A stretch of 64,000 nt of DNA from Neocallimastix lanati (nom. inval.) (GCA_016946835.1 JACVTC010000105.1:227001-291000), one strand, 5' to 3'. Positions 10,610-23,704 are shown, counted from the first letter of the stretch. Notes: a model not told the origin generated them from the sequence alone. A program made the numbers and translations.

Positions 10610-11629
10610 ATGCGTTTTACAAATACTATTACATTAAGTCTTGTTGCAGCTGCTGCTGTTCAAGCTAATATGATTTATCACTGCAAAGAACCAAATACAA
10701 TTGCTTTAACTTTTGATGATGGTCCAAATGATCGTACAACTCCTCAATTATTAGATATTTTAAAAGCAAATAATATTCATGCTACATTTTTCATTAATGG
10801 AGATAACTATATCGGAAATTTGGAAGAAAATGAAGTAGGACAAGAAATTCTTAGAAGGGAACATGAAGAAGGTCACCAAATTGCTTTCCACACTTGGAAA
10901 CATTTAATACCAGATACAAAGGAAGGAATTAAGGAGTCTATGGATAGATTAGATAACCTTATTGAAAGTGTTGCAGGTTATCGTCCAAAATATTTCCGTG
11001 CTCCATTAGGAGATATTAGTAAAGAAACCATTGAATATTTTGAAAGCTTAGGTTACAAGGTAATTTAATGGGATACCGATACGAATGATTGGGATTATCA
11101 TGATTTCCCTGGCTTAGATGATGAAGCTGGTAAAAAGAAGAGAGTTGAGATGGTTAAGAAATTCCTCACAGATGAATTTGCTCAAGAAAGGGAAAACTAT
11201 TTAGTATTAATGCATGATATTAATACTCATACTGCTGAACAAATTGTTCCATGGATTACGGATAATGCTCCATTTGATAAATATAAATTTGTCACTGTTG
11301 CTGAATGTCTCGGTGATAAAGATAAAGGTAAAAACGATACCTACAACGTTAACGGTAATAAATCTAGTAGTGAACAAGGAAGTAAAAATGAAAATAAAAA
11401 CAATGATACAAATAATCAAACTAATGATAATGGAAACAATACTCAGACTAATCAAGACGACGGAAATTCATCAAATTTAAATAATGACGACCAAGATACA
11501 AACAAGATCATAGGAGAAGAAAACGTAAGTAACCTTCAAAATAATAGTAAGAATGGAGCTGGAAGAAATGCATTAAATATTTATATTGCTTCGGTTTTAT
11601 TACTTTCTACAATATTTATGCTTCAATAA
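10610..11629 (+). pseudogene. Second chitin deacetylase copy with in-frame stop
   Basis: Nearly identical along its whole length to the gene at 5997-7016, including signal peptide, Asn/Ser linker and GPI-type tail. Codon 153, CAA (Gln) in the first copy, is TAA here (11066-11068). The stop falls just before the DTDTNDWD motif, so a product ending there would lack motifs 4 and 5. The frame then continues intact to 11629. Other differences include D20N, S93F next to the HTWKH metal motif, N135D and V204I. One stop in an otherwise clean frame suggests very recent inactivation or an assembly error. No codon reassignment is indicated, because TAA ends other genes here. Confidence 0.85.
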
Positions 11630-11999
11630 TAATAAATACTACATATAAATTATATTATTATTTTATAAAAATATATCCATTATGATAGAATATATTAATA
11701 TATTAATAATTATTATTAAAATTATATATAAAATAAGTAATGAAAAAAAAAATGCCGTTAATAATATATATATATATTGTTAAATACAAATATACCAATA
11801 AAAATATTATATATAAAAAATAATATATATATATGAATTTATAATAAATAAAAATATTTAATAATAAAAATATTTTAATAAAAAAAAATTGTTTTTAAAC
11901 TATTTTTTTTTTTTTATTTGTATATTTTATTATTTTATTATTATTATTTGATTTTAATTACATTTATTATAAATTATTGGTATTAGAATATATAAAGAA

Positions 12000-12034
<35 letters not shown>

Positions 12035-12255
12035 AATGTAAACATATGAATTAAATATTGTTTCAAACTCTTTAAAATGAAGATATTTATAAAATTTTCA
12101 TATTTTAGATAATATATTAATATTTAAATCAAAATAGAACTATTAAAATTTTCTTTTTTTATAATTCCAATTTTAACTTTTATTATATCTCATTATTTTT
12201 ATTTTTTATTTTTTGATATATTAATAATATTTTTTGATATATTGATATAAATTAT

Positions 12256-13280
12256 TTAAACTTTTTATTTTCCGTATAAACACAAGACAAAAGAATTTTG
12301 AAAATTATTACCATTAATATTAGTAAAAATTGGACATAAGTATTAATAATAATATTTAATTATTCCATCACAATATTGACTTGTTGATGATCCAAATGAT
12401 GGTGATTCAAACGCTGCTGCTTTTTCAATTTCAGATGATTTATTATCAGTTCCGGTTTCAACTAGATTAAAAATTATAGTTGAGTTACCAGAAAGTGAAT
12501 CAAAAAACTTTGATGGTTCTTTTGGTTTGTCAGGGGTTTTTTTATTTGGATTTGGTTATTCACAACAAACACATTTATCATTGGTATTCTTTTAGCATCA
12601 CAATCATTGCATTTCCATTCATCAGTAGCTGCCCAATTAAATCCAGTTGATGCTCTAAATCCAATTCCATTAGTATTATGTAATTGTTCCAAATTTACAT
12701 ACTATGAATTTGTAGGAACTATACTTCCACAAAAAATAATAATGTTATTTTTCATATTTATTGAAATAATTGCATTAAAAGTATTATTTAATTTTAATTC
12801 ATTTTGTGTATATTTCCATTTATTTAATTCAGGTTTTTTATAATATATATTTTGATAATGTAAAATTAAGGAAAATTTATCTAATTAAAATTCAGGCACT
12901 CTACTTTATTCATTTGTTTTTTTCTCAATTTGATTTATTTTTTGAATCTTTTTTTTCATTTTCTAATTTAGTTATTGTTTCACATAACATTTTTACAGTA
13001 TCATCCGTTTCACTTTTTTTCTTGTTTAAGATTAGTTCAAAAGAATAGCCAATTGAACGAGTAATTTTAACAGTAGTTTCAAGTTTTAATTTTGTGGGTT
13101 TTATATCCTTAATTATAAATTTATTATCATCGAAAGAGTCAGATAGGAAATTTTATATATCTTGATTTGATTCACAAAATTTTAATAACTTTGAATTCAA
13201 ATTTTTGAACTCGTCCATATTCATCTGAGTTTGATAAAAAGATTCGCTAATTTGTTCTCTTCGAGCATTTATTAAAATAA
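12256..13280 (-). pseudogene. Decayed member of the unknown tandem family with RanBP2-type zinc finger segment
   Basis: Sister of 7653-8576 within the duplicated block, retaining the coiled-coil and head segments at high DNA identity. About 50 N-terminal codons, including the start, are lost: the match jumps from GCATTTATTAAAAT to ATCAAAATACTT near 13280. Several indels break the frame. Between the NLEQL segment and the GII-Y-Y ending it carries about 240 bp with no counterpart in the sister. This reads STGFNWAATDEWKCNDCDAK and, one frame on, NDKCVCCE, then PNPNKK and an FG-like PSFGSSTSQ. W-x-C-x2-C-x10-C-x2-C is the RanBP2 zinc finger pattern, known for Ran or ubiquitin binding. Either the intact gene lost it or this copy gained it. 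Confidence 0.7.
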
Positions 13281-14314
13281 AATATCAAAATACTTAATTT
13301 ATTATTTATTTATTCTTTTTTTTTTTTTTTTTTTTTTTTTTATTTTATTTTATATATTTTTTTATTAATTTAAAATTAATAGATTAATTAATGAAAAAAA
13401 ATTATATACAAAGATTAACATTAAAAAATTTAATAATATATATATATATATATATATATTTTATTTTTCTTACATGAAATAGTGATATTATAGAAATTAT
13501 TGAAAATTATCGTTGTTATATTTATTTAAAAATTAGAATAAAGAAAGAATTATTTTCAATGGACATCTATATTTAAATAAATCCAATTTAATTATTTTTA
13601 TTTATGAAATAAAAGTGTTTTTTTTCTAAAAGTAATAATACTGAAAAAGATATAATTATAATATAAAAAATATAAACATTTATGTCCAAATAAATAATAA
13701 ATCTATATAAAAGTATAGCATGGACATAAAAAATAAATTATTTATTTAATATTAAAAAAAAAAAAAATAGAATTATTATACTTTTTTTTTTTTTAGTGGT
13801 TTTAAAAATTTTAGAAAAAAGGTAAAAATACAATATATTAATCAAAATTATACCAGAGATTTCAATTTTTTTTTTCTCAATACTTTTATTTTAAATATAA
13901 TAAAATAAAAAAATTATTAAAAATAGTCTAAAAAGATTTATACATATATATATATATATATTTTTTATATTAATAAATATTTATTTAAATATATTTTTAT
14001 AATATTTAAATAATACGAAATATATAATTCTATCATTAGAAAAACAAAAGAAATCCATAATTAATAATAATATATAATTAATATTAAATTAATTATAATT
14101 TAATTATATATTATATTTATTATTTTGTTTCAAAAAATATATTATTAAATTTTATTATTATTAATTTTTTTTTATAATTTTTAAAATTTATTATAATTAT
14201 AATATTATTATTTATATTTATTAATATTATTTTAAAATTTTAATTTTGATTTTGTTATATTTTATTAATTTTTATTATATTTCATAATTTTTATTAAGAA
14301 TTTAATAAAAGAAA
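13281..14314. other. AT-rich spacer with duplicated flank and small hairpin
   Basis: No gene seen. The block shared with the first deacetylase copy ends near 13564. From about 13590 to 13870 the sequence matches 17100-17370, the upstream flank of another family copy. Within it TTTATGTCCA (about 13679) and TGGACATAAA (about 13722) form a 10-bp inverted repeat, partly kept at about 17181-17226. Confidence 0.65.
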
Positions 14315-15166
14315 TTATACTTTTAATTTGCCAAATAAAGATATGATATTTGAATATTGAGAATTTTTAAAGGGACATATATATTTATTATTATAATAAA
14401 TACCTTCTCCACAACGTTCGTCATAATATTCATCATAATCATATAGATTTACATAATATGAATTGGGAGGAACTTTATTTCCACAAAGAATAATAATGTT
14501 ATTTTCCATATTTAATGAAATTATAACATATAATCCAGATATATTTATTTCAGATGTTGTATATTTCCAGTTATTGTCAGGTGTTTTATAATAATAAGAA
14601 TTGGTATTAATTATCATAGAAAATTTATTTAAATAAAATTCTGGAACTTTGTTGTTTTTATTAAAATCAATATTTTCAAATTTTTGAATCAAATTCTTAT
14701 TTTCAGTTTCCATTTTGGTTATAATTTCACATAACATTTTTACAGTATCATCTGTTTCATTTTTTTTCTTGTTTAAATGTAATTCCATAGAATAACTAAC
14801 CGAACGAGTAAATTGCACTGTTGTTTCAAGTTTGAATTTAGAAGGTGTTATTTTTTTAATTATGAATTTATTATCATCAAATGAGTCAGACAGGAAAGTA
14901 TAAATATCTTGAATTGATTCACATAATTTTAATAATTTTGAATTCAATTTTTTAAAATCATCCATATTCATTCGAGCTTCATAAAAAAAATCACTAATTT
15001 GTTCTTTTCTTGCATTTATTAAAATGCAATCATCACTACATAACTGGATTATAATAATATATTTTTCCTTAAAATCATTCTTTAAATCATCCCTGGAATA
15101 TTCTAAAGTAACTCTTTTTTCTCTAATTATTTCATAATTTTCAATATTCAAACCATTAATAGCCAT
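14315..15166 (-). CDS. Hypothetical protein, tandem paralogue family
   Basis: 283 residues; function unknown. Head domain 1-130 (IIIIQLCSDDCILINARKEQ, MNMDDFKKLNSKLLKLCESI, IYTFLSDSFDDNKFIIKKI), short charged coiled coil about 135-170 (NETDDTVKMLCEIITKMETE), and a beta-rich tail ending IISLFGKLKV. It is almost identical to 15951-16796 through about residue 190, after which the tails diverge sharply; the variable loop here is Tyr/Asp-rich (YDYDEYYDE). There is no signal peptide or membrane helix. The start is set by MAINGLNIENYEI, shared with the neighbour. The tail may be the part under diversification (inference). Confidence 0.8.
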   Translation of the reverse strand: MAINGLNIENYEIIREKRVTLEYSRDDLKNDFKEKYIIIIQLCSDDCILINARKEQISDFFYEARMNMDDFKKLNSKLLKLCESIQDIYTFLSDSFDDNKFIIKKITPSKFKLETTVQFTRSVSYSMELHLNKKKNETDDTVKMLCEIITKMETENKNLIQKFENIDFNKNNKVPEFYLNKFSMIINTNSYYYKTPDNNWKYTTSEINISGLYVIISLNMENNIIILCGNKVPPNSYYVNLYDYDEYYDERCGEGIYYNNKYICPFKNSQYSNIISLFGKLKV

Positions 15167-15287
15167 TTTATAAAATACAATATATTTTTTTATTTTATTT
15201 TATAATAAATATCAATATATTCAATTATTTTTATTTATATTTATTATTATTTTTTATTTTCTCTAATATTTTTAATATTCTTTGTAT

Positions 15288-15331
<44 letters not shown>

Positions 15332-15950
15332 TTTATTTTAAATAATTAATATAATCAAGAAAAAATATATTTTTTTATTTTATTTTATAATAAATATTAA
15401 TATATTCAATTATTTATATTTATATTTATTATTATTTTTTATTTTCTCTAATATTTATAATATTTTTAATATTTGTATATTTACTTTTTTTTTTTTTTAA
15501 ATAATTAATAAAATCAAGAAAAAATATGATCTATTTAAATATTATAAAAATTGGTCATACTATATATTTTTTACAGAAAAATTAATATAAAATAAAAATT
15601 TAATTCTGGACATCTAAATTAAAAAATTTAAAAAATTAAATTTTAATTTTTTAATTTGATATACTTGTAAATCTTAATACTTTTTTATTTTATTATTTTA
15701 TTTTTATTTTATTTTTTAATTTTATTTTAAAATTTTATTTATTTTTTTTTAAAAAAAAAAAGAAAAAAGAAAAAGCGTATTATTTTCATAAACAAATAGT
15801 TAAAATAGTCATTATTATAATAAATAAAGTATTATATTCCTTATTTTGTTTTATTTGATTATGTATATATATATTTAATTTTATTTTCTTTTTTTTTTTT
15901 ATTTTTATTTTAAAAATTTTTTTATTATAATTACTTAGAAAAAAAATTTT
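15167..15950. other. Spacer with internally duplicated upstream region
   Basis: About 180 bp upstream of the gene (15180-15360) is repeated directly at 15361-15540, and again upstream of the next copy (16801-16990). A T-run of more than 30 lies near 15294-15329. No gene seen. Confidence 0.7.
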
Positions 15951-16796
15951 TTATACTATTAATTTACCATATAAAGTTACAACTTTTGAATCTTGATTAG
16001 ATTTATTGTTAATTGGACATAGGAATTTGTTATCATAATAAATTCCTCCTCTATTTTTATTTGAATTTGTATTTAAAGGACTGTAATAAGAATTTTCAGG
16101 AGCGTAATATCCATAAAAAATAATAATGTTATTTTCCATATTTAATGAAATAATAACATTTAATCCAGATAAATTCATTTCTGATGTTGCATATTTCCAG
16201 TTATTGTCAGGGTTCATATAATAATAAGAATTGGTATTAATTATCATAGAAAATTTATTTAAATAAAATTCTGGAACTTTGTTGTTTTTATTAAAATCAA
16301 TATTTTCAAATTTTTGAATCAAATTCTTATTTTCAGTTTCCATTTTGGTTATAATTTCACATAACATTTTTACAGTATCATCTGTTTCATTTTTTTTCTT
16401 GTTTAAATGTAATTCCATAGAATAACTAACCGAACGAGTAAATTGCACTGTTGTTTCAAGTTTGAATTTAGAAGGTGTTATTTTTTTAATTATGAATTTA
16501 TTATCATCAAATGAGTCAGACAGGAAAGTATAAATATCTTGAATTGATTCACATAATTTTAATAATTTTGAATTCAATTTTTTAAAATCATCCATATTCA
16601 TTCGAGCTTCATAAAAAAAATCACTAATTTGTTCTTTTCTTGCATTTATTAAAATGCAATCATCACTACATAACTGGATTATAATAATATATTTTTCCTT
16701 AAAATCATTCTTTAAATCATCCCTAGAATATTCTAAAGTAACTTTTTTTTCTCTAATTATTTCATAATTTTCAATATTCAAACCATTAATAGCCAT
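15951..16796 (-). CDS. Hypothetical protein, tandem paralogue family
   Basis: 281 residues. Its first 190 residues match the neighbour at 14315-15166 except for an Arg/Lys change at position 18, so the duplication or a conversion is recent. The C-terminal part differs: NLSGLNVIISLNMENNIIIF, then a YGYYAPENSYYSPL loop and RGGIYYDNKFLCPI, ending TLYGKLIV. The truncated copy at 9846-10332 is closest to this tail type. The family is not recognised. The predicted layout is globular head, short coiled coil, beta-rich C-terminal domain. A cytosolic or nuclear location is likely because no targeting signal is visible. Confidence 0.8.
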   Translation of the reverse strand: MAINGLNIENYEIIREKKVTLEYSRDDLKNDFKEKYIIIIQLCSDDCILINARKEQISDFFYEARMNMDDFKKLNSKLLKLCESIQDIYTFLSDSFDDNKFIIKKITPSKFKLETTVQFTRSVSYSMELHLNKKKNETDDTVKMLCEIITKMETENKNLIQKFENIDFNKNNKVPEFYLNKFSMIINTNSYYYMNPDNNWKYATSEMNLSGLNVIISLNMENNIIIFYGYYAPENSYYSPLNTNSNKNRGGIYYDNKFLCPINNKSNQDSKVVTLYGKLIV

Positions 16797-18163
16797 TTTA
16801 TAAAATACAATATATTTTTTTATTTTATTTTATAATAAATATCAATATATTCAATTATTTATATTTATATTTATTATTATTTTTTATTTTCTCTAATATT
16901 TATAATATTTTTAATATTCTTTGTATATTTACTTTTTTTTTTTTAAACAATTAATAAAATCAAGAAAAAATATGATCTGTTTAAATATTATAAAAATTGG
17001 TCATACTATATATTTTATAGAAAAATCAATTTAAAATATTATAAATTATACATATCCACTTCAATATAAAATAAATATTTAATTCTGGACATCATTTATG
17101 AAATAAAAGTGAATTTTTTTTTCTATAAATAATTATACTGAAAAAGATAGTAATTATAATATAAAAAAAAAATTAAACTTTTATGTCCAAATAAATAATA
17201 AACTTATATAAAAAATTAGCATGGACAAAAATATATATAAAATAAATTATAATATTTAATATTAAAAAATAGAATTATTATACTTTATTTTTTTAATGGT
17301 TTTAAAAATTGTAGAAATAAAATATAGTAAACCAAATTATACTTGAAATTTCAATTATTATTATTATTATTATTATTATTATTTTTTTATTTTATTAAAA
17401 TATCATTACTAATATTTTTAAATAATACAATATACGAAAAAAAAATTTTTTTTAAATGTAGAAATCAATAATGAATTTTTATATAAAAATAATTAGAATA
17501 ATCACTATTATTTAGCTATTATATTCTGTAATATTTTCTTTTATTATATTATAATATTATATTATAATTTTTCTTAGATTTAAAAAGTTTAGAAAAATCA
17601 ATAAAATAGTAAAATTATAATATATTAAATTAAAATATAGTAAATTCAATTAGTTATTATTATTAATATTATTGTTATTATTTTTTTGTATTATTCCTTT
17701 TTAAATTTGATAAAATAAAGAAGTTATTAAAATGAACTTTTTTTTTTTTTTTTTTTTTTATTTTTTGTTTTGTTTTGGTCAGTTTTGATTTAAAGATTTT
17801 AAATTAAAAGTAAAGTTATTACTGTTTTATAGAAAATCTAAAAAATCTAAAAGATAAAATTAACATCTTAAGATATTATTAAATATCTTATGACATTTAA
17901 TTAATAATAAAATAATAAACAAATTGTTTAAAAAAATTTTTTATAAATAATGTAAATTATAATATTTCTACTTTTTCTATATATATATATAATCTTTAAA
18001 TATTTTATATCAACATTTAGTAATTGGACTTTTTATAAAAGAGATATTTATTTAATTTTTATAATTTTATATTTATTTTAAAATATAAATTAACATAATA
18101 AAAAATTACCATATAATAATAGTAAAATATAGTTTTTAATAATAATAATAATTAATAATTAAT

Positions 18164-18179
18164 AAACCCCTAACCCTAA
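18164..18179. repeat. Short telomere-like sequence
   Basis: AAACCCCTAACCCTAA, about two and a half units resembling the TTAGGG-type telomere repeat, embedded in pure A/T DNA. Too short to be functional. It may be a scar of break repair or chance. Confidence 0.4.
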
Positions 18180-18479
18180 TACTATATAAAAAAAAAGAAA
18201 TGAGAACATATATGAAAAAGGAAAAAAAATATAAATTTTAAGAAGCTGAAAAAAAAAGAATATAAATATTATTATATTTTAGGAATACTATTGTTTAATA
18301 CAAGAACTATTTACAATATTTTATCAAAAAAAAAAAAAAAAAAAACTTTATTATTTAATAAAATATTTTTAAATAAATAGTATAAATAAATTTTATGTCT
18401 TTCAAATTTCAAAATTTATAATAGTAATAATAAAGTTGATTTTATTCTTAAATATTATGTTATAATAAATTTTAAAATA

Positions 18480-18510
<31 letters not shown>

Positions 18511-18826
18511 AATCAATACACTATTACATTATGTATACTGTATAAATTGTTTAATAATGTAAAATATAAATTTGATAGATTGTTAATAATTTACACTTGT
18601 AAATATTCATTTTGTAAGAAAAAAAAAAATAATAATAAATTAAATTTCATTAATTAAATTAACTAAATAATTTTTATACTCCATTATTTTATATTACATT
18701 TATTAAATGTAATTATGCTGATTTAATATAAATGTAAATTATTAAAGGTGTATAAATTTACATTATAAAATTAAAATCATGTTCTTTGTTTTTAATGTAT
18801 AATACAAATCTATGGATGATTCTATA

Positions 18827-18939
<113 letters not shown>

Positions 18940-19788
18940 AATAATATTTTTTAAACAATTACAATAATTTTTTAAATAGATATATTATTTTTATATTATA
19001 AAACTAACAACTGACTCAAAATTATTATTGATGTTATTATTATTTTAGACTTTTGCTTATACTTTTTTTACTACTTCAATTAATAATAATAATTAATTAT
19101 AGTAGTATAGATCAAACCTTTGTTATTATTATAACAAGAACGATAAGTAATTCTAAAGTAAAAAATTTACAATTTGATATTACTTTTAAAAACTACATAA
19201 TTACTTTTTATTTATTATTAATCATTTTAAATAATATATATTAATATCAAATTAAGGTAATTGGGTAGTTAATATTTATTTATTATTTGAAAATTAAAAA
19301 GTAAAAGATTAAACTATTGCATTATTATAATAATTATTAAAATTTTTTCTTAATTTAATTAATAATTATTGTAGTATAATTTTTTTTATAATATAATTAA
19401 ATAAAAAGCTTTGATTAATATTAAGAAATAAATTTTATATATAAATATTTATTTTTTTTATTTTTTATTTTTATTTATTTATATAACATACATTTTTTTT
19501 ATAATAAAAATAAATAAATAAATAAATAAATAATTAATTAATTAATTAAATAAAAAACATAAATTCAAACAAAAACAAACAAAAAACAAACAAATAAAAA
19601 AAAAAAAAAAAGAGAAAAAAGCGAAGAAAACAATTAAAAAAAAAAATATTGGAACTTATAAAGGTTGATAATTAAGACTTTTAGAGAAATGTAAATTTTT
19701 TAAAAAAAAATAAAAACAAAATAAAATCATAATATAGTAACCATTATTGAAACTATTTAAATTATAAATTATATTTACTTAATTTTTT

Positions 19789-19829
<41 letters not shown>

Positions 19830-20286
19830 TATTATTATTAATTTATTTATTACTAATCCGAATTTTTTAAATAACTTTGAAATTAAGAATATACGTAAAG
19901 AATATAATAGATTGATTTTAGAAAATTCATATTTTATTTAAAATTATACATATCAACGAAAAATAAGTGAGGATATAAACACAAAAAATATTCATAATTT
20001 TAATATAAATGAAACTATAGAAATTATTATTATAAACGATAAGTAGATTCTAAATAAAAAGGTAAATAAACATTTTTAAATTTGTTATATTTTTTTTCCC
20101 TATCATATTAAAGATTAATAAATACATCTTAAAAATAAATAATATTATTACTAAATATTAATTAATTAATATAAATTTAATTTTTTTTTTAATAAATATT
20201 AATTATAAATGATAATAATATAAAACAATGTTTTTTAATAAAAGAAATATTAATTTAATATTATTATATAATAAAGAAAAGGAAAG

Positions 20287-23200
20287 ATGTCAAATAATGG
20301 ACAAAATTTTAACCAAGAACAATTTCAAAATTATCAAATGAATAATTCATTTCAAAATCAAGATCCACAATTTATAAATCAGCAACAACAACAACAGCCA
20401 TTTAATCCTTATGGTGGACGGAATCCTCAAGGAAATTTTCAACCTCCAGTTGGTAATTTTGTTAATAAACCGCAATCACCAAAAATTCCACCTCCATCTT
20501 CAACTGTAACAAAGAAAAATTATTATGATCCTCCAGTTCCAACTTCAACGAGGATACGTTCTCATAAACATGGAAGTCATAGAAATGATTTAAATACAGC
20601 TTCATTTAATCCTTTACAAAATCCTGATGGACAACTACCACAAGGTCTATTAAATCCTTCAATGCCTCCTCAAATGCAACAACCAGGTCAACCAAACCCT
20701 TCAATGCCTCCTCAAGTGCAACAGTCAGGTCAACCATCTGAACAAAACTTTTATTATCAGAATGAACAACAGCAACATCAGCAATTACCACCACAACAAA
20801 TGCCTCCACAGATGCGACAACAAGATCCAAATTTATATTATCAAAATGAACAAGAAAATCAACAACCACCACCTCAAACTCCACAACAAATTCCTCAGCA
20901 GTCATATCAACCAGAACAATCAGAACAACCAGGACAACCAGGACAACCAGAACAATTTGGGCAACCAGAACCAAATTTTTATTATCAAAATGAACAACAT
21001 TTACAACAACAGCCATCCCAACAAACTCCACAATTAATACCTCAGCAATTACCATCAAATCAAATAGAACAAAATTATTCATATCAAAATGAACAGATGC
21101 AACCACCACAACAACCTCAGACTTCCCAACAAATGTCTTCTCAAATGCTTCAACCAGGACAAGATCCAAAATTATATTATTCAAATGAACAACAACCTCA
21201 GGAGCATCCACAAACTCCTCGTCAAGTGAATCAACAAATGCTTCAACCAGATCAACCAGGTCAAGAACGAAACATTTATTATCAAAATGAACAACAACCA
21301 CAACCTCAACAAACTCCACAACGACAACCTCAAAAGGCACCACAAACCCCTCAACAAATGTCACAACAATTACCTAACCAAATGCCACAACCAAATCAGA
21401 TGGATCCAAATCTTTATTATCAAAATGAACAACAACAATCTCAACAACCTTTACCACAACAACCACCACAAACTCCTCAACAAATGTCACAACAATTACC
21501 TAGCCAAATGCCACAACCAAATCAAATGGATCCAAATCTATATTATCAAAACGAACAACAACAATCTCAACAACCTTTACCACAACAACCACCACGAACC
21601 CCTAAACAAATGTCACAGCAATTACCTAACCAAATGCCACAACCAAATCAAATGGATCCAAATCTTTATTATCAAAACGAACAACAACAGTCTCAACAAC
21701 CATTATCACAACAAACACCACAACAAACACCACAGCAACCACCACAAACTCCTCAACAATTACCAAATCAAATACCACAACCAAATCAATTGGACCCAAA
21801 TCTTTATTATCAAAATGAACAATTACAACAACAACAACAACTCCAAATGACACAAGAGCAAAATTATTATTATCAGAATGAGCAACAACCACCACCACAA
21901 ACTCCTACTCAATCATCAATGGGAATTCCACAAACTCCAACTCAACCTTCGATTGGATTGCCACAAACTCCTACTCAACCACCAATGTCATTACAATCCA
22001 ATCCTCAAACTCCTGTTAATAAACCTCCGACACAGCCAACTACTCCAGTATCTGCACTTCAAAATCCTACTGGAAATAGAAACTCATTTGATCCTCCACT
22101 TCCCTCATCTTCATCATATTCTTTAAAGAGTAAAAAATCTAAACATAATTTCAAACCATTTAGATATGATGGTGAAATACTTACACCTAAAAAACCAACA
22201 TTTGTTAATGAAACCGAAAATGAACAAGCTAAAATTTCAACACCAACTCTTGAACCTCCTGTTGAAAAAAAAAATAATAATAATAACGAACAAATTTCTC
22301 CACCAATTAGTGCACCAAAATATAATATGAATACTTCTTATTATATGCCTGGATACTCAGTTGAGGATACAAATAAATCTATCATTGAAAATGAACCACC
22401 AATTTATGAACAACATCATGAAACTAACAATATGAATATGAGTAATAATGAATCAAGCAATAATGAAGCTCTCAATTACAATTATTCATATTCTGGCTAT
22501 TCTGCTTCACCAGTTGTAGGTGAGGAATCCGGAAATCAAGTCACTATTAATGAAACTGAAAATAAGGAGTATGAAATTGAAAATAATTATGGTTATGATA
22601 CTTATAATAGTAGTAATAATTATGATCAACCAGAATCCAAAGAACAAACTCAAAATAATACTACCGTTTATACTGGTTATGATACTTATGGAATTTCACA
22701 AGATACAAATGAGCAAGTTTCCAAAAATACAACACCATATAGTGGATATGATGCTTATGGTATGCCACAAGAAACAAAGGAACAAATTTTAAGTAATCCT
22801 ACCACTTATAGTGGTTACGATTCTTATAACATTCCTCAAGAATCCAATCAAGCAACATCTTATAATACATACGATGACTACAATAGTGTTCCACAGGAAA
22901 AAGAACCAGAAATTGAAATACCAAAGACTTCATTCATGGAATCATTTGGTGTTCCAAAGGTCAAACATGTTTACAAATCAAATGAAACTTTAAATCCAAC
23001 TCAACGTTATATTCAAGAAGGAATTCGTTCAAGAGATCCTCTTGTTTATTTAAAGAATGGTTGTCCAATTGTTCGATTTGGATTTGGTGGTAAGATTATT
23101 TGTATGTTCCCAAAAGCTAAACACATTGATCCAAATGATACAAAATTTATGTACAGATCTATTAATGAAAAAATGGCCACTCCAGGTCCAATTATTATTA

Positions 23201-23664
23201 AATCATTAAAATCAGTTATTGATCCAAGTCTTTCTGAATCTGAAAAAAGATTTAAAGGACCACTTTTAAATCCATTTAACAAAAAAAGAAGTTCTAATAA
23301 AAAAGAAATACTTGAACAAATAAATGATCGTATCATTCAAGTTACAAGTAATTATTCCTCAAATTCATTAAATGATGAAACTATTTTATGGAAATTAATT
23401 AAACTTTTTATTGAATATAATGGAGTTTTAAGTGGAAGGTAAATTTAATATATTTTATTTATTGAACTAGTAATAGATATGATTATGATATATCAATTAT
23501 TATTATTATTATTGATATATACATTTTTTTTTTTTTTTAGAAAAAATAAATAAATAAATGAATAAACATATTTTTAAATAAAATAATAATATATATAGTT
23601 ATTAAATTTTATTTTATTTTTAAAATAATTAATATTAATTTATTCATAATTTATATTTAATCAA

Positions 23665-23704
<40 letters not shown>

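Noticed and set aside
20606-21364. 252-codon minus-strand open frame opposite SEC16
   Set aside because: Val/Phe/Glu-only translation of the Gln/Pro repeat DNA on the other strand; no domain, and the sense frame is clearly real.
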